NCBI RefSeq assembly: GCF_030814815.1
Contig: NZ_JAUSVR010000013.1
Location: 46,482-110,481, forward strand
DNA: 64,000 nt
Reading direction: 5' to 3'
Source of the DNA: Ancylobacter amanitiformis
GTDB taxonomy: Bacteria; Pseudomonadota; Alphaproteobacteria; Rhizobiales; Xanthobacteraceae
Shown: positions 36,162 through 45,017 of the stretch, piece by piece
How the letters are laid out: each line of letters starts with the position of its first letter
Numbering within the stretch: the first letter of the stretch is position 1
Position numbers and translations under genes: made by a program
The notes under the pieces: model-generated
What the model saw: only the letters and a program-made list of their open reading frames with translations
The model's database searches: none
What the model was told of the DNA's origin: nothing

Positions 36162-38266
36162 CCCTGCCGCCGTGGCGCGACTGGCTTTTCACCGGCAAAG
36201 CCTTCCTCGCCTCCATGCTCGCGCTCTATATCGCCCTCGCCTTCGACCTGCCGCGCCCCTACTGGGCGATGGCGGCGGTCTATGTCGTGGCCAATCCGCT
36301 GGCCGGCGCGACGAGTTCCAAGGGACTCTATCGCGCGCTCGGCACGCTCATCGGCGCGGGCGCGGCGGTGTTCTTCGTGCCGCTCTTCGTCAACGCGCCG
36401 GAACTGCTCTGCCTCGTCGTGGCGCTGTGGACCGGTTGCCTGCTCTACGTCTCCATGCTCGACCGCACGCCGCGCAGCTACGTGTTCATGCTCGCCGGCT
36501 ACAGCCTGCCGCTGATCGCCCTGCCGGTCGTTGGCAGCCCCGAACAGATTTTCGACGTCGCTCTGGCACGCAGCGAGGAGATCATCATCGGCATCACCTG
36601 CGCCACGCTGGTCGGCGCCGTGGTGTTTCCCACCAGCGTCGGCACGGCGCTTTCCGCGCGCCTGCGCGGCGTGCTCGGCGATGCCGCCGCCTGGGCGGGG
36701 GAAATCCTGCGCGGCGAAGGCGCGCTGCCGGCGACGCCGCTGCGCCGCCAGAAGCTCGCCGCCGACATTGCCGGGCTCGACCTCATCATCAGCCAGCTGT
36801 CCTATGACGCCGCCACGCGCGACGTGGTGCCCCAGGCGCGCGAATTGCGCGGACGGCTGCTCATGCTGCTGCCGCTGCTCTCCTCCCTCGCCGACCGTCT
36901 GCACGCGCTGAAGGCGCAGGGCGGCCGCCTCCCGCCCGACATTGGGACGCTGCTGAACCGCGCGGCCGATCTCCTCGCCGTGCCGACGACGGCGGAACCC
37001 GCGCAGGTGGACGCGCTCATCGCCGCCATCGGAGCGCTGCGGCCGCAGGAACCCGCCGACTGGAACGACCTGATGAGGACCAGCGCGCTCGACCGGCTCG
37101 GCGAGATCCTCGCCCTGTGGAGCGACACCCTCTGCCTGCACGCGGCCATCGAGAGCGGCCGACACGCGGGCCCGTGGCGGCCGCGCTTCCGCCATCGCAA
37201 GGTGGTCGGCCCGGCGCGCCATTATGATGTCGGCCTGATGCTGTTTTCCGCCGGCTCCTGCGTGCTCGCCACGCTGGCGGTCTGCGCGTTCTGGATCGCC
37301 AGCGGCTGGGCGAACGGGGCGGGCGCGGTGATGATGACCGCGGTCGCCTGTTCCTTCTTCGCGGCGATGGACCGGCCGGCGCCGTTCATCCGCTCCATGG
37401 CGATCTGGAGCGGGGTCAGCATCCTTGTCGCGGGCGTCTACCTCTTCGCCATCCTGCCGCTAGTGCATGATTTCGAGATGCTGGTTCTGGTCTTCGCGCC
37501 CCCCTTCCTGCTGCTGGGGCTGATGATCCCCCGCCCGCAGCTGACCATGCTGGCCATGCTGATGGCGGTGAACACCGCCTCCTTCGTGGCCATGCAGAAC
37601 CGCTACAGCGTCGATTTCGGCAGCTTCGCCAATGAGGGGCTGGCGGCCATGGCCGGGCTCACCTTCGCCTTCGTGTGGACGCTCGCCACCCGCCCGTTCG
37701 GCGCGGAAATCGCCGCGCGCCGGCTGGTTCGCGCCGGCTGGGCGGATCTGGCGCAGACCGCGGCCGGGCGCCAGCGCGGCGATCCCGAGAGGCTGGCCGG
37801 CCGCCTGCTCGACCGGCTGGGCCAGCTCATTCCGCGCCTCGCGGTGATCGACGACCGCGAACTGGCCAGCGTGGACGGGTTCGCCGACGTGCGGGTCGGC
37901 TTCAACATCGTCGAACTGCAGAAGACCCGGCGCGCCATGGCCGCTCCCCACCTGAGCGCGCGCCACCTCACGGCGCCTCACCTCACGGCGCCCCACCGCG
38001 CGGCGATCGACGCGGTGCTCGCGGGCGTGGCCGCGCTTTATCGCCGGCGCGCCGCCAGCCGCCGGATGGTGCCCGCTCCGCCCGAACTGTGCGACGCGCT
38101 GGATCACGCGCTGCGGCTTGCCGCCGCCCGTGAGGGCGGGGAAGCCCGGCGCACGCTCGACGCGCTGGTCGGGCTGAGGCGGGTGTTCTTTCCCGACAGG
38201 CCGGGCCCGGCCGGCGATTTCCGACCGGCGCCGCGCGGCGAACCGATGCTCATGGCCGCGGAGTAG
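36158..38266 (+). CDS. aaeB: FUSC-family aromatic acid efflux protein, AaeB-like
   Basis: The protein has 702 residues. Two hydrophobic bundles (about 10-165 and 355-505) are separated by a cytoplasmic helical domain, the two-half layout of AaeB/FUSC proteins. It begins LPPWRDWLFTGKAFLASMLA, typical of the family. With the DUF1656 protein and the HlyD-type protein downstream it should form an inner-membrane pump for p-hydroxybenzoate-like acids. No outer-membrane partner is in the operon. The C-terminal region carries three 15-base units encoding HLSAR, HLTAP and HLTAP. Confidence 0.88.
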   Translation: MTLPPWRDWLFTGKAFLASMLALYIALAFDLPRPYWAMAAVYVVANPLAGATSSKGLYRALGTLIGAGAAVFFVPLFVNAPELLCLVVALWTGCLLYVSMLDRTPRSYVFMLAGYSLPLIALPVVGSPEQIFDVALARSEEIIIGITCATLVGAVVFPTSVGTALSARLRGVLGDAAAWAGEILRGEGALPATPLRRQKLAADIAGLDLIISQLSYDAATRDVVPQARELRGRLLMLLPLLSSLADRLHALKAQGGRLPPDIGTLLNRAADLLAVPTTAEPAQVDALIAAIGALRPQEPADWNDLMRTSALDRLGEILALWSDTLCLHAAIESGRHAGPWRPRFRHRKVVGPARHYDVGLMLFSAGSCVLATLAVCAFWIASGWANGAGAVMMTAVACSFFAAMDRPAPFIRSMAIWSGVSILVAGVYLFAILPLVHDFEMLVLVFAPPFLLLGLMIPRPQLTMLAMLMAVNTASFVAMQNRYSVDFGSFANEGLAAMAGLTFAFVWTLATRPFGAEIAARRLVRAGWADLAQTAAGRQRGDPERLAGRLLDRLGQLIPRLAVIDDRELASVDGFADVRVGFNIVELQKTRRAMAAPHLSARHLTAPHLTAPHRAAIDAVLAGVAALYRRRAASRRMVPAPPELCDALDHALRLAAAREGGEARRTLDALVGLRRVFFPDRPGPAGDFRPAPRGEPMLMAAE
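37949..37993 (+). repeat. Three 15-bp tandem units in the FUSC gene
   Basis: Units at 37949-37963, 37964-37978 and 37979-37993; the last two differ at one base. They encode HLSAR, HLTAP and HLTAP in the cytoplasmic tail. Confidence 0.75.
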
Positions 38267-38270
38267 CGCG

Positions 38271-38480
38271 ATGACCGGCGAACTCGATCTCTACGGCGTC
38301 TACATTCCCAACCTTCTCGCGCTGATGCTGGCGACGCTGCTGGTGAGCCTGATGGTGCGGCGGGTGCTGGCCTTTCTCGGCGTCTATGCCCTCGTCTGGC
38401 ATCGCGGGCTGTTCGACGTCGCCCTTTATGTCGTCCTGCTGCAGGCCCTGTCCCTGCTGTCCCAATGGTGGCTGTCATGA
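38271..38480 (+). CDS. aaeX: DUF1656 small membrane protein, AaeX-like
   Basis: The protein has 69 residues with two membrane segments, starting MTGELDLYGVYIPNLL, which is the DUF1656 signature. Such proteins always accompany FUSC/HlyD pumps; their exact job is unknown. It lies four bases after the FUSC gene and overlaps the HlyD gene by four bases (ATGA). Confidence 0.88.
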   Translation: MTGELDLYGVYIPNLLALMLATLLVSLMVRRVLAFLGVYALVWHRGLFDVALYVVLLQALSLLSQWWLS

Positions 38481-39382
38481 CCCTTTCGCTGCGCGGTACG
38501 CTCCGCGTCCTCGCCACGCTGGCCATCGTCCTCGCCGCGCTCGGGTCGGGACGCGCGCTGTGGTCGCACTACATGGACGAACCGTGGACACGCGACGCCA
38601 AGGTGCGCGCCGACATCGTGGGCGTCGCCCCCGACGTCACCGGCTTCGTCAGCGAGGTGCGGGTGCGCGACAACGCGGCTGTAAGACAAGGCGACGTGCT
38701 CTTCCGCATCGACCGCGCCCGCTTCGCCATCGCGCTGGAACAGGCAGAGGCGGTCCTCGACGGGCGCAAGGCGGCGCTGGAGCAGGCCACGCGCGACCGC
38801 CAGCGCTACGAGCAGCTCAAGGACGTGGTGTCGGACCAGAAGACCGAGCAGATGCGCATGTCGGAGAGCGAGGCCTCCGCCGCCTATCGCCAGGCGCTGG
38901 CCGACCGTGAGCTGGCGCGGCTCAACCTGGAACGCTCGGACGTGAAGGCGCCGGTCAACGGCACGATTGCCAATCTCAGCCTGCGGCCCGGCGACTATGT
39001 GAGCGCGGGCAAGGCCGAACTCGCGCTGGTCGACACCGATTCCGTGCGGATCGAGGGCTATTTCGAGGAGACCAAGCTGGCGCGCATCCATGTCGGCGCG
39101 CCGGTGTCGATCCGCCTGATGGGGCAGGACACGCCCCTGCATGGCCATGTCGAGAGCATCGCCGCCGGCATCGAGGATCGCGAGCGCACGGTGGGCAACG
39201 GGCTGCTCGCCAACATCAACCCCACCTTCAGCTGGGTACGGCTCGCCCAGCGCGTGCCGGTGCGGATCGCACTCGACGAGACGCCGGATCCGGCGCGGCT
39301 GGTGGCCGGCCTCACCGCCACCGTCTCCGTCGAGCCCGACAACCGCGCCCTCGCGACCGCGCCGGCGCCGGGCCGTTCGTGA
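38477..39382 (+). CDS. aaeA: HlyD-family periplasmic adaptor, AaeA-like
   Basis: The protein has 301 residues. One N-terminal membrane segment (about 7-28) is followed by a lipoyl-like half motif (VAPDVTGFVSEVRVRDNAAV), a helical hairpin about 75-140 and the second half (VKAPVNGTIANLSLRPGDYV), then a beta-barrel. It links the FUSC pump across the periplasm. The start is ATG 38477, overlapping the DUF1656 stop; an earlier in-frame ATG at 38465 is less likely. It ends the four-gene operon. Confidence 0.9.
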   Translation: MTLSLRGTLRVLATLAIVLAALGSGRALWSHYMDEPWTRDAKVRADIVGVAPDVTGFVSEVRVRDNAAVRQGDVLFRIDRARFAIALEQAEAVLDGRKAALEQATRDRQRYEQLKDVVSDQKTEQMRMSESEASAAYRQALADRELARLNLERSDVKAPVNGTIANLSLRPGDYVSAGKAELALVDTDSVRIEGYFEETKLARIHVGAPVSIRLMGQDTPLHGHVESIAAGIEDRERTVGNGLLANINPTFSWVRLAQRVPVRIALDETPDPARLVAGLTATVSVEPDNRALATAPAPGRS

Positions 39383-39425
39383 CGCGAGCCGCCCCGCGGG
39401 GCGGCTCCGTCTTCACACGGGCGCC

Positions 39426-40676
39426 TCAGCCGCGCGGCTGGATGCCGACCTGACCGCGCGGGAAGCGGGCGATCACGGCGGGGTCGATGTTGAGATGCTG
39501 GGCGACGAGTTCCGGCGGCGCATGGGTCAGCCAGTCGGAGAGATCGACCTCCTGATATTCCGCCGTCCGGAATACCGCGAGGACCTGCACGTCCTCGTCG
39601 CCGGTATTCTCGATGTAATGACCCTGGCTCTTCGGCACGACGCCGAGGTCGCCGGCCTGGAAGTCGATGGTCTGCGCGCGCGGCCCGGTGTTGAACACCG
39701 TCATGCGGCCGCGGCCCTTGATCCAGTACTGCCACTCATCGGCATTGGGGTGCCAGTGCATCTGGCGCAGCCCGCCCGGCTTTATGGTCTCGATCGCGGC
39801 GGCGACGGTCTTCGAGGCCTTGAAGGTGCGGCTGTCAGCCAGCTGCACCATGCCGGCGGCGTTCTGCTTCACCGGCTTGGTGCCGGTGAGTGAGAAGGTG
39901 AACGGCTCGGCGGGCGCACCGGCGCCGGCGACGGCGGCCTGATCGACCGCGAGCGGGGGCGGCTCCTGCCCCTGGAAAATCCACAGGTCCTGCAGCGGGA
40001 TGTTCTTGAAGGTGTCCGCCGGCACGCCGAAATTCTGCGCCAGGATCTTCGGCGGGGTGTGCGCGAACCAGTCGGTCAGCAGCAGCGTGTTGTACTCGGA
40101 CTGGAAGGCATCGTCGAAGACGAGGAGGAACTCGGCGCCATCGGGGCCGAGCCCCTGCAGCGAATGCGGGCAGCCGGCCGGGAAGAACCAGAGATCGCCG
40201 GCGCCGACGTCGGCGATGTAGGGATGACCGTACTGGTCGAGCACGGTGATCCGGCACTTGCCGTTGGTCATCAGCGCCCATTCGCCGGCGAGGTGCCAGT
40301 GCATCTCGCGGATGCCGCCCGCGCTGAGGCGCATGTTGACGCCTGAGACTTCCTTGGCGGCGGGAAACTCCGTGGCGGTGATCTGCCGCGCCCAGCCGCC
40401 GGCCTGGATGCGCTTGGGCATGATGTTGAAGGAGGACCACATCATCGGCATGTTGCCGACATCGGTGGCAGGCGGGTTCTGGAACGCGGGAATCTGCGCT
40501 TCCAGTGCCTTGTTCTGCGGGCCCGGGTTGGAAAGCGAGGAAGGGGTCGAGTTGATCGCGCCTTCCGGCGGCTGGTCGGGATTGCCGAAAGTGGCGGCGC
40601 TGGCGGTGCCCGAGGCAATGGCCGCGCTACCCATGGCACTCAGCGCCAATAGCGTGCGGCGGGAAAGGTCTTCCAT
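39426..40676 (-). CDS. oxdC: Oxalate decarboxylase-type bicupin, Tat-exported
   Basis: The protein has 416 residues. It begins with a twin-arginine signal (SRRTLLALSA), so it is exported folded. Two cupin domains each hold a Mn site: MHWHLAGEW with FPAGCPHSLQ, and MHWHPNADEWQYW with VPKSQGHYIEN. The flexible lid that decides decarboxylase against oxidase activity reads SEYNT, keeping the Glu that is catalytic in Bacillus OxdC (SENST). Oxalate to formate + CO2 is therefore the likely reaction. ATG 40676 is chosen because it places the RR motif at residues 6-7. It is a single gene on the minus strand. Confidence 0.85.
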   Translation of the reverse strand: MEDLSRRTLLALSAMGSAAIASGTASAATFGNPDQPPEGAINSTPSSLSNPGPQNKALEAQIPAFQNPPATDVGNMPMMWSSFNIMPKRIQAGGWARQITATEFPAAKEVSGVNMRLSAGGIREMHWHLAGEWALMTNGKCRITVLDQYGHPYIADVGAGDLWFFPAGCPHSLQGLGPDGAEFLLVFDDAFQSEYNTLLLTDWFAHTPPKILAQNFGVPADTFKNIPLQDLWIFQGQEPPPLAVDQAAVAGAGAPAEPFTFSLTGTKPVKQNAAGMVQLADSRTFKASKTVAAAIETIKPGGLRQMHWHPNADEWQYWIKGRGRMTVFNTGPRAQTIDFQAGDLGVVPKSQGHYIENTGDEDVQVLAVFRTAEYQEVDLSDWLTHAPPELVAQHLNIDPAVIARFPRGQVGIQPRG

Positions 40677-41248
40677 GATCCGTGCTCCTGGTTTTCGCAG
40701 CCGGGCACGGAAGGGCGAGAGCCCCGCAGTGCATGCAGACCGGCCGAGGGACATGGCGGCGAACGCTCGCGGCTGTCCGGCGCCACGCTCTCCCCATGCA
40801 TTCAGGCTGGGGGAAAGCTGCGCGGCAGTCTTTCCGCCCCGCATGGCGCACGAGCCGAGCCGTCGAATTGAAAACGACGGCGGCACGGCTTCAGTTTCCG
40901 CAGCCGATGCGCATCGAATCACCTACATTTCCAGTTCGAACGGCATGGTTTGACATCGAAGGACGGCCGACAACTCGGATCACCGTCGCCATCAGCTACT
41001 AAAATACCATGGAAAATCGAACTAAACCCGCGCGTCCCGCGGCGGGAGCTTTCGCAGCCCCGGTTTCCACAAGGCCGGCCCCGCCCGCGAGGGCCGCATC
41101 GTGCGATTGCGAAAGACCGACCGAGGGTAGATCCTGTTCGACGCTACGTCAGCCTGGCAGCCGCCGGGGATGACGGCCTTTCGCTCAATCTGGCGCCATG
41201 CTTTACGTTTGAGCAATCCGGTCCCCTCTTCCAGAAAGGGAGTTCAAA
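40677..41248 (+). other. Intergenic region between oxdC and the opp operon
   Basis: These 572 bases contain no gene I can support; frames through it look like GC-rich noise. It must hold the divergent promoters. TTGACA occurs at 40950-40955 on the plus strand, without a clear partner box. GGGAG seven bases before ATG 41249 is the oppA ribosome site. Confidence 0.6.
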
Positions 41249-42829
41249 ATGAACCGATCCCGCTTCCGATCCACCCTTCTCGCCTCCATCCTGCTGGCCG
41301 CGTTCAGCCTGCCGGCGGCGGCGGATGTGGTCTATAATCGCGGCAATTCGGCCGATCCGGAATCGCTGGACCCGCACAAGACCTCGACCGTCTACGAGGC
41401 GCATATCCTGCGCGACCTGTTCGAGGGTCTGGTGATGCAGGACGCGACCGCCAATCTCATTCCCGGCGCCGCGGCGAGCTGGACCGTGTCGCCCGACGGC
41501 ACCGTCTACACCTTCAAGCTGCGGCCGGACGCGACCTGGTCGAATGGCGAGCCGCTGACCGCCGAGGACTTCGTCTATTCGCTGCGCCGCCTCGAGGACC
41601 CGGCCACCGGCGCCGAATATGCCTCCATGCTCTATGTCATCAAGAACGGCGAGGAAGTGAACACCGGCAAGGCCAAGCCGGAGACGCTCGGCGTGCGCGC
41701 CATCGATCCCAAGACGCTTGAGATCACGCTGAAATCGCCGACCCCCTATTTTCTCGAGGTGCTGACCCACCAGTCGACCTACCCGGTCAGCAAGGCCTCG
41801 ATCGAGAAATTCGGCGCCGAGTGGATCAAGCCCGGCAACCTCGTCTCGAACGGTGCCTTCACGCTCACCGAATTCGTCCCCAACGACCACATCAAGCTGT
41901 CCAAGAACCCCAAGTTCCATGACGCGGCGACGGTGAAGCTCGACGCGGTGAACTACATTCCCACCGAGGATCGCTCCACCGCCATCAAGCGCTACGAGGC
42001 GGGCGAGCTGGATTCCAATGACGACCTGCCGACCGAGCAGTTGGCCGACCTGAAGAAGAAGTTCGGCGATCAGGTGAAGATCGGCCCGTATCTCGGCACG
42101 TACTACTACGCCATCAAGACCGACAAGGCGCCGTGGAACAACCCGAAGCTGCGCCGCGCCGTCTCGCTGCTGATCGACCGCGACTTCCTCGCCGAGAAGG
42201 TGTGGCAGAACTCCATGCTGCCGGCCTATTCCATGGTGCCCCCGGGCATTGACGGCTACACGCCGGCCGAGGCCGACTATGCCAAGACCTCGCAGATCGA
42301 CCGCGAGGACGAAGCCAAGAAGATCCTCACCGATCTGGGCTACGGGCCGAACAAGCCGCTGAAGCTGGAAATCCGCTACAACACCTCGGAGAACCACAAG
42401 AACACCGCCGTGGCGATCCAGGAGCAGCTCAAGCCCTTCGGCATCGAGGTGACGCTGGTCAACACCGACACCAAGACCCATTACGGCCATCTGGAGCAGA
42501 AGGGCGACTTCGACTTCGCCCGCGCCGGCTGGATCGCCGACTACAAGGACCCCGAATCTTTCCTCGGCATCTCGCGCAAATCGAGCGGCAACAACTATTC
42601 CAGCTTCAACGACCTCGCCTTCGAGAAGCTGATGGACGAAGCCGCCGCTGCCGGCGGTGATCCGGCCGCGCGCATGAAGAAGCTGGCCGAGGCCGAGAAG
42701 GAACTGATCGACCAGCTCGGCAACCTGCCGCTGCTCTATTACAGCTACCACGACATCGTATCGCCCAAGCTCAAGGGCTGGCAGGCCAACGTCATGGACG
42801 TTCACCCCTCGCGCTTCATCTCGAAGTGA
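41249..42829 (+). CDS. oppA: Oligopeptide ABC transporter substrate-binding protein
   Basis: The protein has 526 residues with a Sec signal (LLASILLAAFSLPAAA, cut near residue 25). It belongs to the SBP family 5 (OppA/MppA): YNRGNSADPESLDPHKTSTV near the start, SWTVSPDGTVYTFKLRPDATW, and PLLYYSYHDIVSPKLKGW at the end match OppA closely. It collects peptides in the periplasm for the permease genes that follow. It is lysine-rich and codon-biased, as expected for an abundant protein. A long hairpin follows its stop, consistent with more oppA than permease mRNA. Confidence 0.92.
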   Translation: MNRSRFRSTLLASILLAAFSLPAAADVVYNRGNSADPESLDPHKTSTVYEAHILRDLFEGLVMQDATANLIPGAAASWTVSPDGTVYTFKLRPDATWSNGEPLTAEDFVYSLRRLEDPATGAEYASMLYVIKNGEEVNTGKAKPETLGVRAIDPKTLEITLKSPTPYFLEVLTHQSTYPVSKASIEKFGAEWIKPGNLVSNGAFTLTEFVPNDHIKLSKNPKFHDAATVKLDAVNYIPTEDRSTAIKRYEAGELDSNDDLPTEQLADLKKKFGDQVKIGPYLGTYYYAIKTDKAPWNNPKLRRAVSLLIDRDFLAEKVWQNSMLPAYSMVPPGIDGYTPAEADYAKTSQIDREDEAKKILTDLGYGPNKPLKLEIRYNTSENHKNTAVAIQEQLKPFGIEVTLVNTDTKTHYGHLEQKGDFDFARAGWIADYKDPESFLGISRKSSGNNYSSFNDLAFEKLMDEAAAAGGDPAARMKKLAEAEKELIDQLGNLPLLYYSYHDIVSPKLKGWQANVMDVHPSRFISK

Positions 42830-42863
42830 TCACTGTCGAAGTGACCGCCTGACCGCTCTCCGC

Positions 42864-42911
42864 GGCGAGGCCGGCGGCCGGGATCATCCATCCCGCGCCG
42901 CCGGCCTCGCC
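42864..42911 (+). terminator. Long intra-operon hairpin between oppA and oppB
   Basis: A perfect 15-bp stem (42864-42878 with 42897-42911) continues into a further 6 bp around a CATCC loop. Hairpins at this place often protect the upstream mRNA or partly stop transcription after the binding-protein gene. Confidence 0.65.
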
Positions 42912-42933
42912 TGCCAGCACGAGGACGACCCCC

Positions 42934-43857
42934 GTGGCACGCTACGTCCTGCGGCGGCTCTTGACCGCCATCCCGACGCTGTTCCTGATCGTCACCCTCT
43001 CCTTCTTCCTGCTGCGCGTCGCCCCGGGCGGGCCGTTCAGCCAGGAACACGGGCTGAGCCCGGAAGTGAAAGCCAATCTCGAGCGGGTCTACCAGCTCGA
43101 CGCGCCGCTCTGGCGGCAATATCTCAACTATCTCGTCGGCCTGCTGCACGGCGATTTCGGCCCCAGCTACAACCTACCGGACTTCACCGTGGCCGACCTG
43201 TTCCGGGTCGGGCTGCCGGTATCGATGCAACTCGGCGCATCCGCACTCGTCCTGGCGCTGATCATCGGCTCGATCCTGGGCATCCTCGCCGCGCTGCGGC
43301 AGAATCGCGGCGTCGATTATGGCGTTGTGGCGCTCGCCACCGCCGGCTCGACCATCCCGACCTTCGTCATCGCCCCGCTCTACCAGTTGGTCTTCGCGCT
43401 GACGCTGGCCTGGGTGCCGGTGGCCGGCTGGGGCGGGGGCGCGCTGGTCAACAAGATCGGCCCGGTGCTGACGCTCGCGCTGCCGCAGATCGCCATCGTC
43501 GCCCGCCTCATGCGCGGGGCGATGATCGAGGCGCTGCGGGCCAACCATATCCGCACCGCCCGCGCGCTCGGCCTCAGCAGCTTCTCCGTTGTGGTCAAGC
43601 ACGCGCTGCGCGGGGCGGTGCTGCCGATCATCTCCTATGCCGGACCTGCCGCCGCGGCGCTGCTGACCGGCTCGGTCGTGGTGGAAACGGTGTTCGCCAT
43701 TCCCGGCGTCGGCCGCTACTTCGTCGATGCCGCGCTCAACCGCGACTACACGCTGGTCATGGGCACGGTGGTGGTGATCGCGGTCTTCGTCATCGTCTTC
43801 AACCTTCTCGTCGACCTCGCCTATGCGCTGGTCGATCCGCGGGTGCGCTATGAGTGA
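42934..43857 (+). CDS. oppB: Oligopeptide ABC transporter permease OppB
   Basis: The protein has 307 residues with six membrane helices. It begins MARYVLRRLLTAIPTLFLIV, as in OppB/DppB. The cytoplasmic coupling loop is present (EALRANHIRTARALGLS), and the protein ends ALVDPRVRYE, the family C-terminus. The start is GTG at 42934. It overlaps oppC by eight bases. Confidence 0.93.
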   Translation: MARYVLRRLLTAIPTLFLIVTLSFFLLRVAPGGPFSQEHGLSPEVKANLERVYQLDAPLWRQYLNYLVGLLHGDFGPSYNLPDFTVADLFRVGLPVSMQLGASALVLALIIGSILGILAALRQNRGVDYGVVALATAGSTIPTFVIAPLYQLVFALTLAWVPVAGWGGGALVNKIGPVLTLALPQIAIVARLMRGAMIEALRANHIRTARALGLSSFSVVVKHALRGAVLPIISYAGPAAAALLTGSVVVETVFAIPGVGRYFVDAALNRDYTLVMGTVVVIAVFVIVFNLLVDLAYALVDPRVRYE

Positions 43858-45016
43858 CATGACAGCCCCGGCCGACGGCGCCGCCGTCCGGCCCTCCCTC
43901 ACCCCCGCCGCGCCGCCGCCGGTCGCCAAGGGACGCTCGCTCTGGAGCGATGCGTGGCGCCGGCTCACCGCCAACCGCGCCGCCGTGGTCAGCGCCGTCT
44001 ATCTCGTGGTGATGACCTTTGCCTGCCTGGTCGGCCCGCTGGTGACCGGCCACGACTACACGACCATCTACACCGACTATGTGCGCGTGCCGCCAAGCCT
44101 CACCCCCTACCCCAAGCAAGACCAGATCGCCGGCGCGCTGGAGGATGTGGTGAAGCGCATGCGGGTCGATCTCGTCGACTGGAGCGAGCAGGACGGGCGC
44201 GTCAGCGTCACCGTGCGTTCGGCGCGCGCCGTCGATCCGCGCGTGCTGCGCTATTTGGAACGCTCGCCGAGCTTCATCGACCCGCGCATCGAGAGCACGG
44301 AGCCGGATGGGCTCAGCATGACCATGAGCGCCGCCGTCGCCCGGCACTATTTCCTGTTCGGCACCGACAATACCGGGCGCGACCTGCTCACCCGGACGCT
44401 GATCGCCGGGCGCGTCTCGCTCGCCATCGGCCTGCTCGCCGGGCTGACCGCGGTGCTGATCGGCGTCACCTATGGCGCGGCCTCCGGTTTCCTCGGCGGG
44501 CGGGTGGACGATGTGATGATGCGCTTCGTCGACATCCTCTATTCGCTGCCCTTCATCTTCCTCGTCATCATGCTGGTGGTGTTCTTCGGTCGAAACTTCG
44601 TGCTGATGTTCATCGCGGTGGGAGCGGTGCAGTGGCTCGACATGGCCCGCATCGTGCGCGGGCAGGCACTCTCCATCCGCCGGCAGGAATATGTGCAGGC
44701 GGCGACGGCGATGGGCGTCTCGCCCGCCGGCATATTGTGGCGGCATGTGGTGCCCAACACGCTCGGACCGGTCGCGGTCTACATGACGCTGCTGGTGCCG
44801 CAGGTCATCCTCCTGGAGAGCTTCCTCTCCTATCTCGGCCTCGGCGTGCAGGAACCGCTCACCAGCTGGGGCGTGCTGATCGCGCAGGGCTCCAAGAACA
44901 TTCCCTCGGCGAACTGGCTGCTGATCTTCCCCTCGCTCTTCCTGACATCGACGCTGTTCGCGCTGAACTTCCTCGGCGATGGCCTGCGCGATGCACTCGA
45001 CCCGAAGGACCGCTGA
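43850..45016 (+). CDS. oppC: Oligopeptide ABC transporter permease OppC
   Basis: The protein has 388 residues. The usual OppC plan is extended by a periplasmic insertion after helix 1 (about 70-165), as in the E. coli OppC branch. FGTDNTGRDLLTR before helix 2 and the coupling loop VQAATAMGVSPAGILWRHV are conserved. It ends NFLGDGLRDALDPKDR, typical of the family. ATG 43850 is chosen; a longer in-frame start at 43823 lies inside oppB. The next gene follows after one base. Confidence 0.93.
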   Translation: MSDMTAPADGAAVRPSLTPAAPPPVAKGRSLWSDAWRRLTANRAAVVSAVYLVVMTFACLVGPLVTGHDYTTIYTDYVRVPPSLTPYPKQDQIAGALEDVVKRMRVDLVDWSEQDGRVSVTVRSARAVDPRVLRYLERSPSFIDPRIESTEPDGLSMTMSAAVARHYFLFGTDNTGRDLLTRTLIAGRVSLAIGLLAGLTAVLIGVTYGAASGFLGGRVDDVMMRFVDILYSLPFIFLVIMLVVFFGRNFVLMFIAVGAVQWLDMARIVRGQALSIRRQEYVQAATAMGVSPAGILWRHVVPNTLGPVAVYMTLLVPQVILLESFLSYLGLGVQEPLTSWGVLIAQGSKNIPSANWLLIFPSLFLTSTLFALNFLGDGLRDALDPKDR

Positions 45017-45017
45017 G

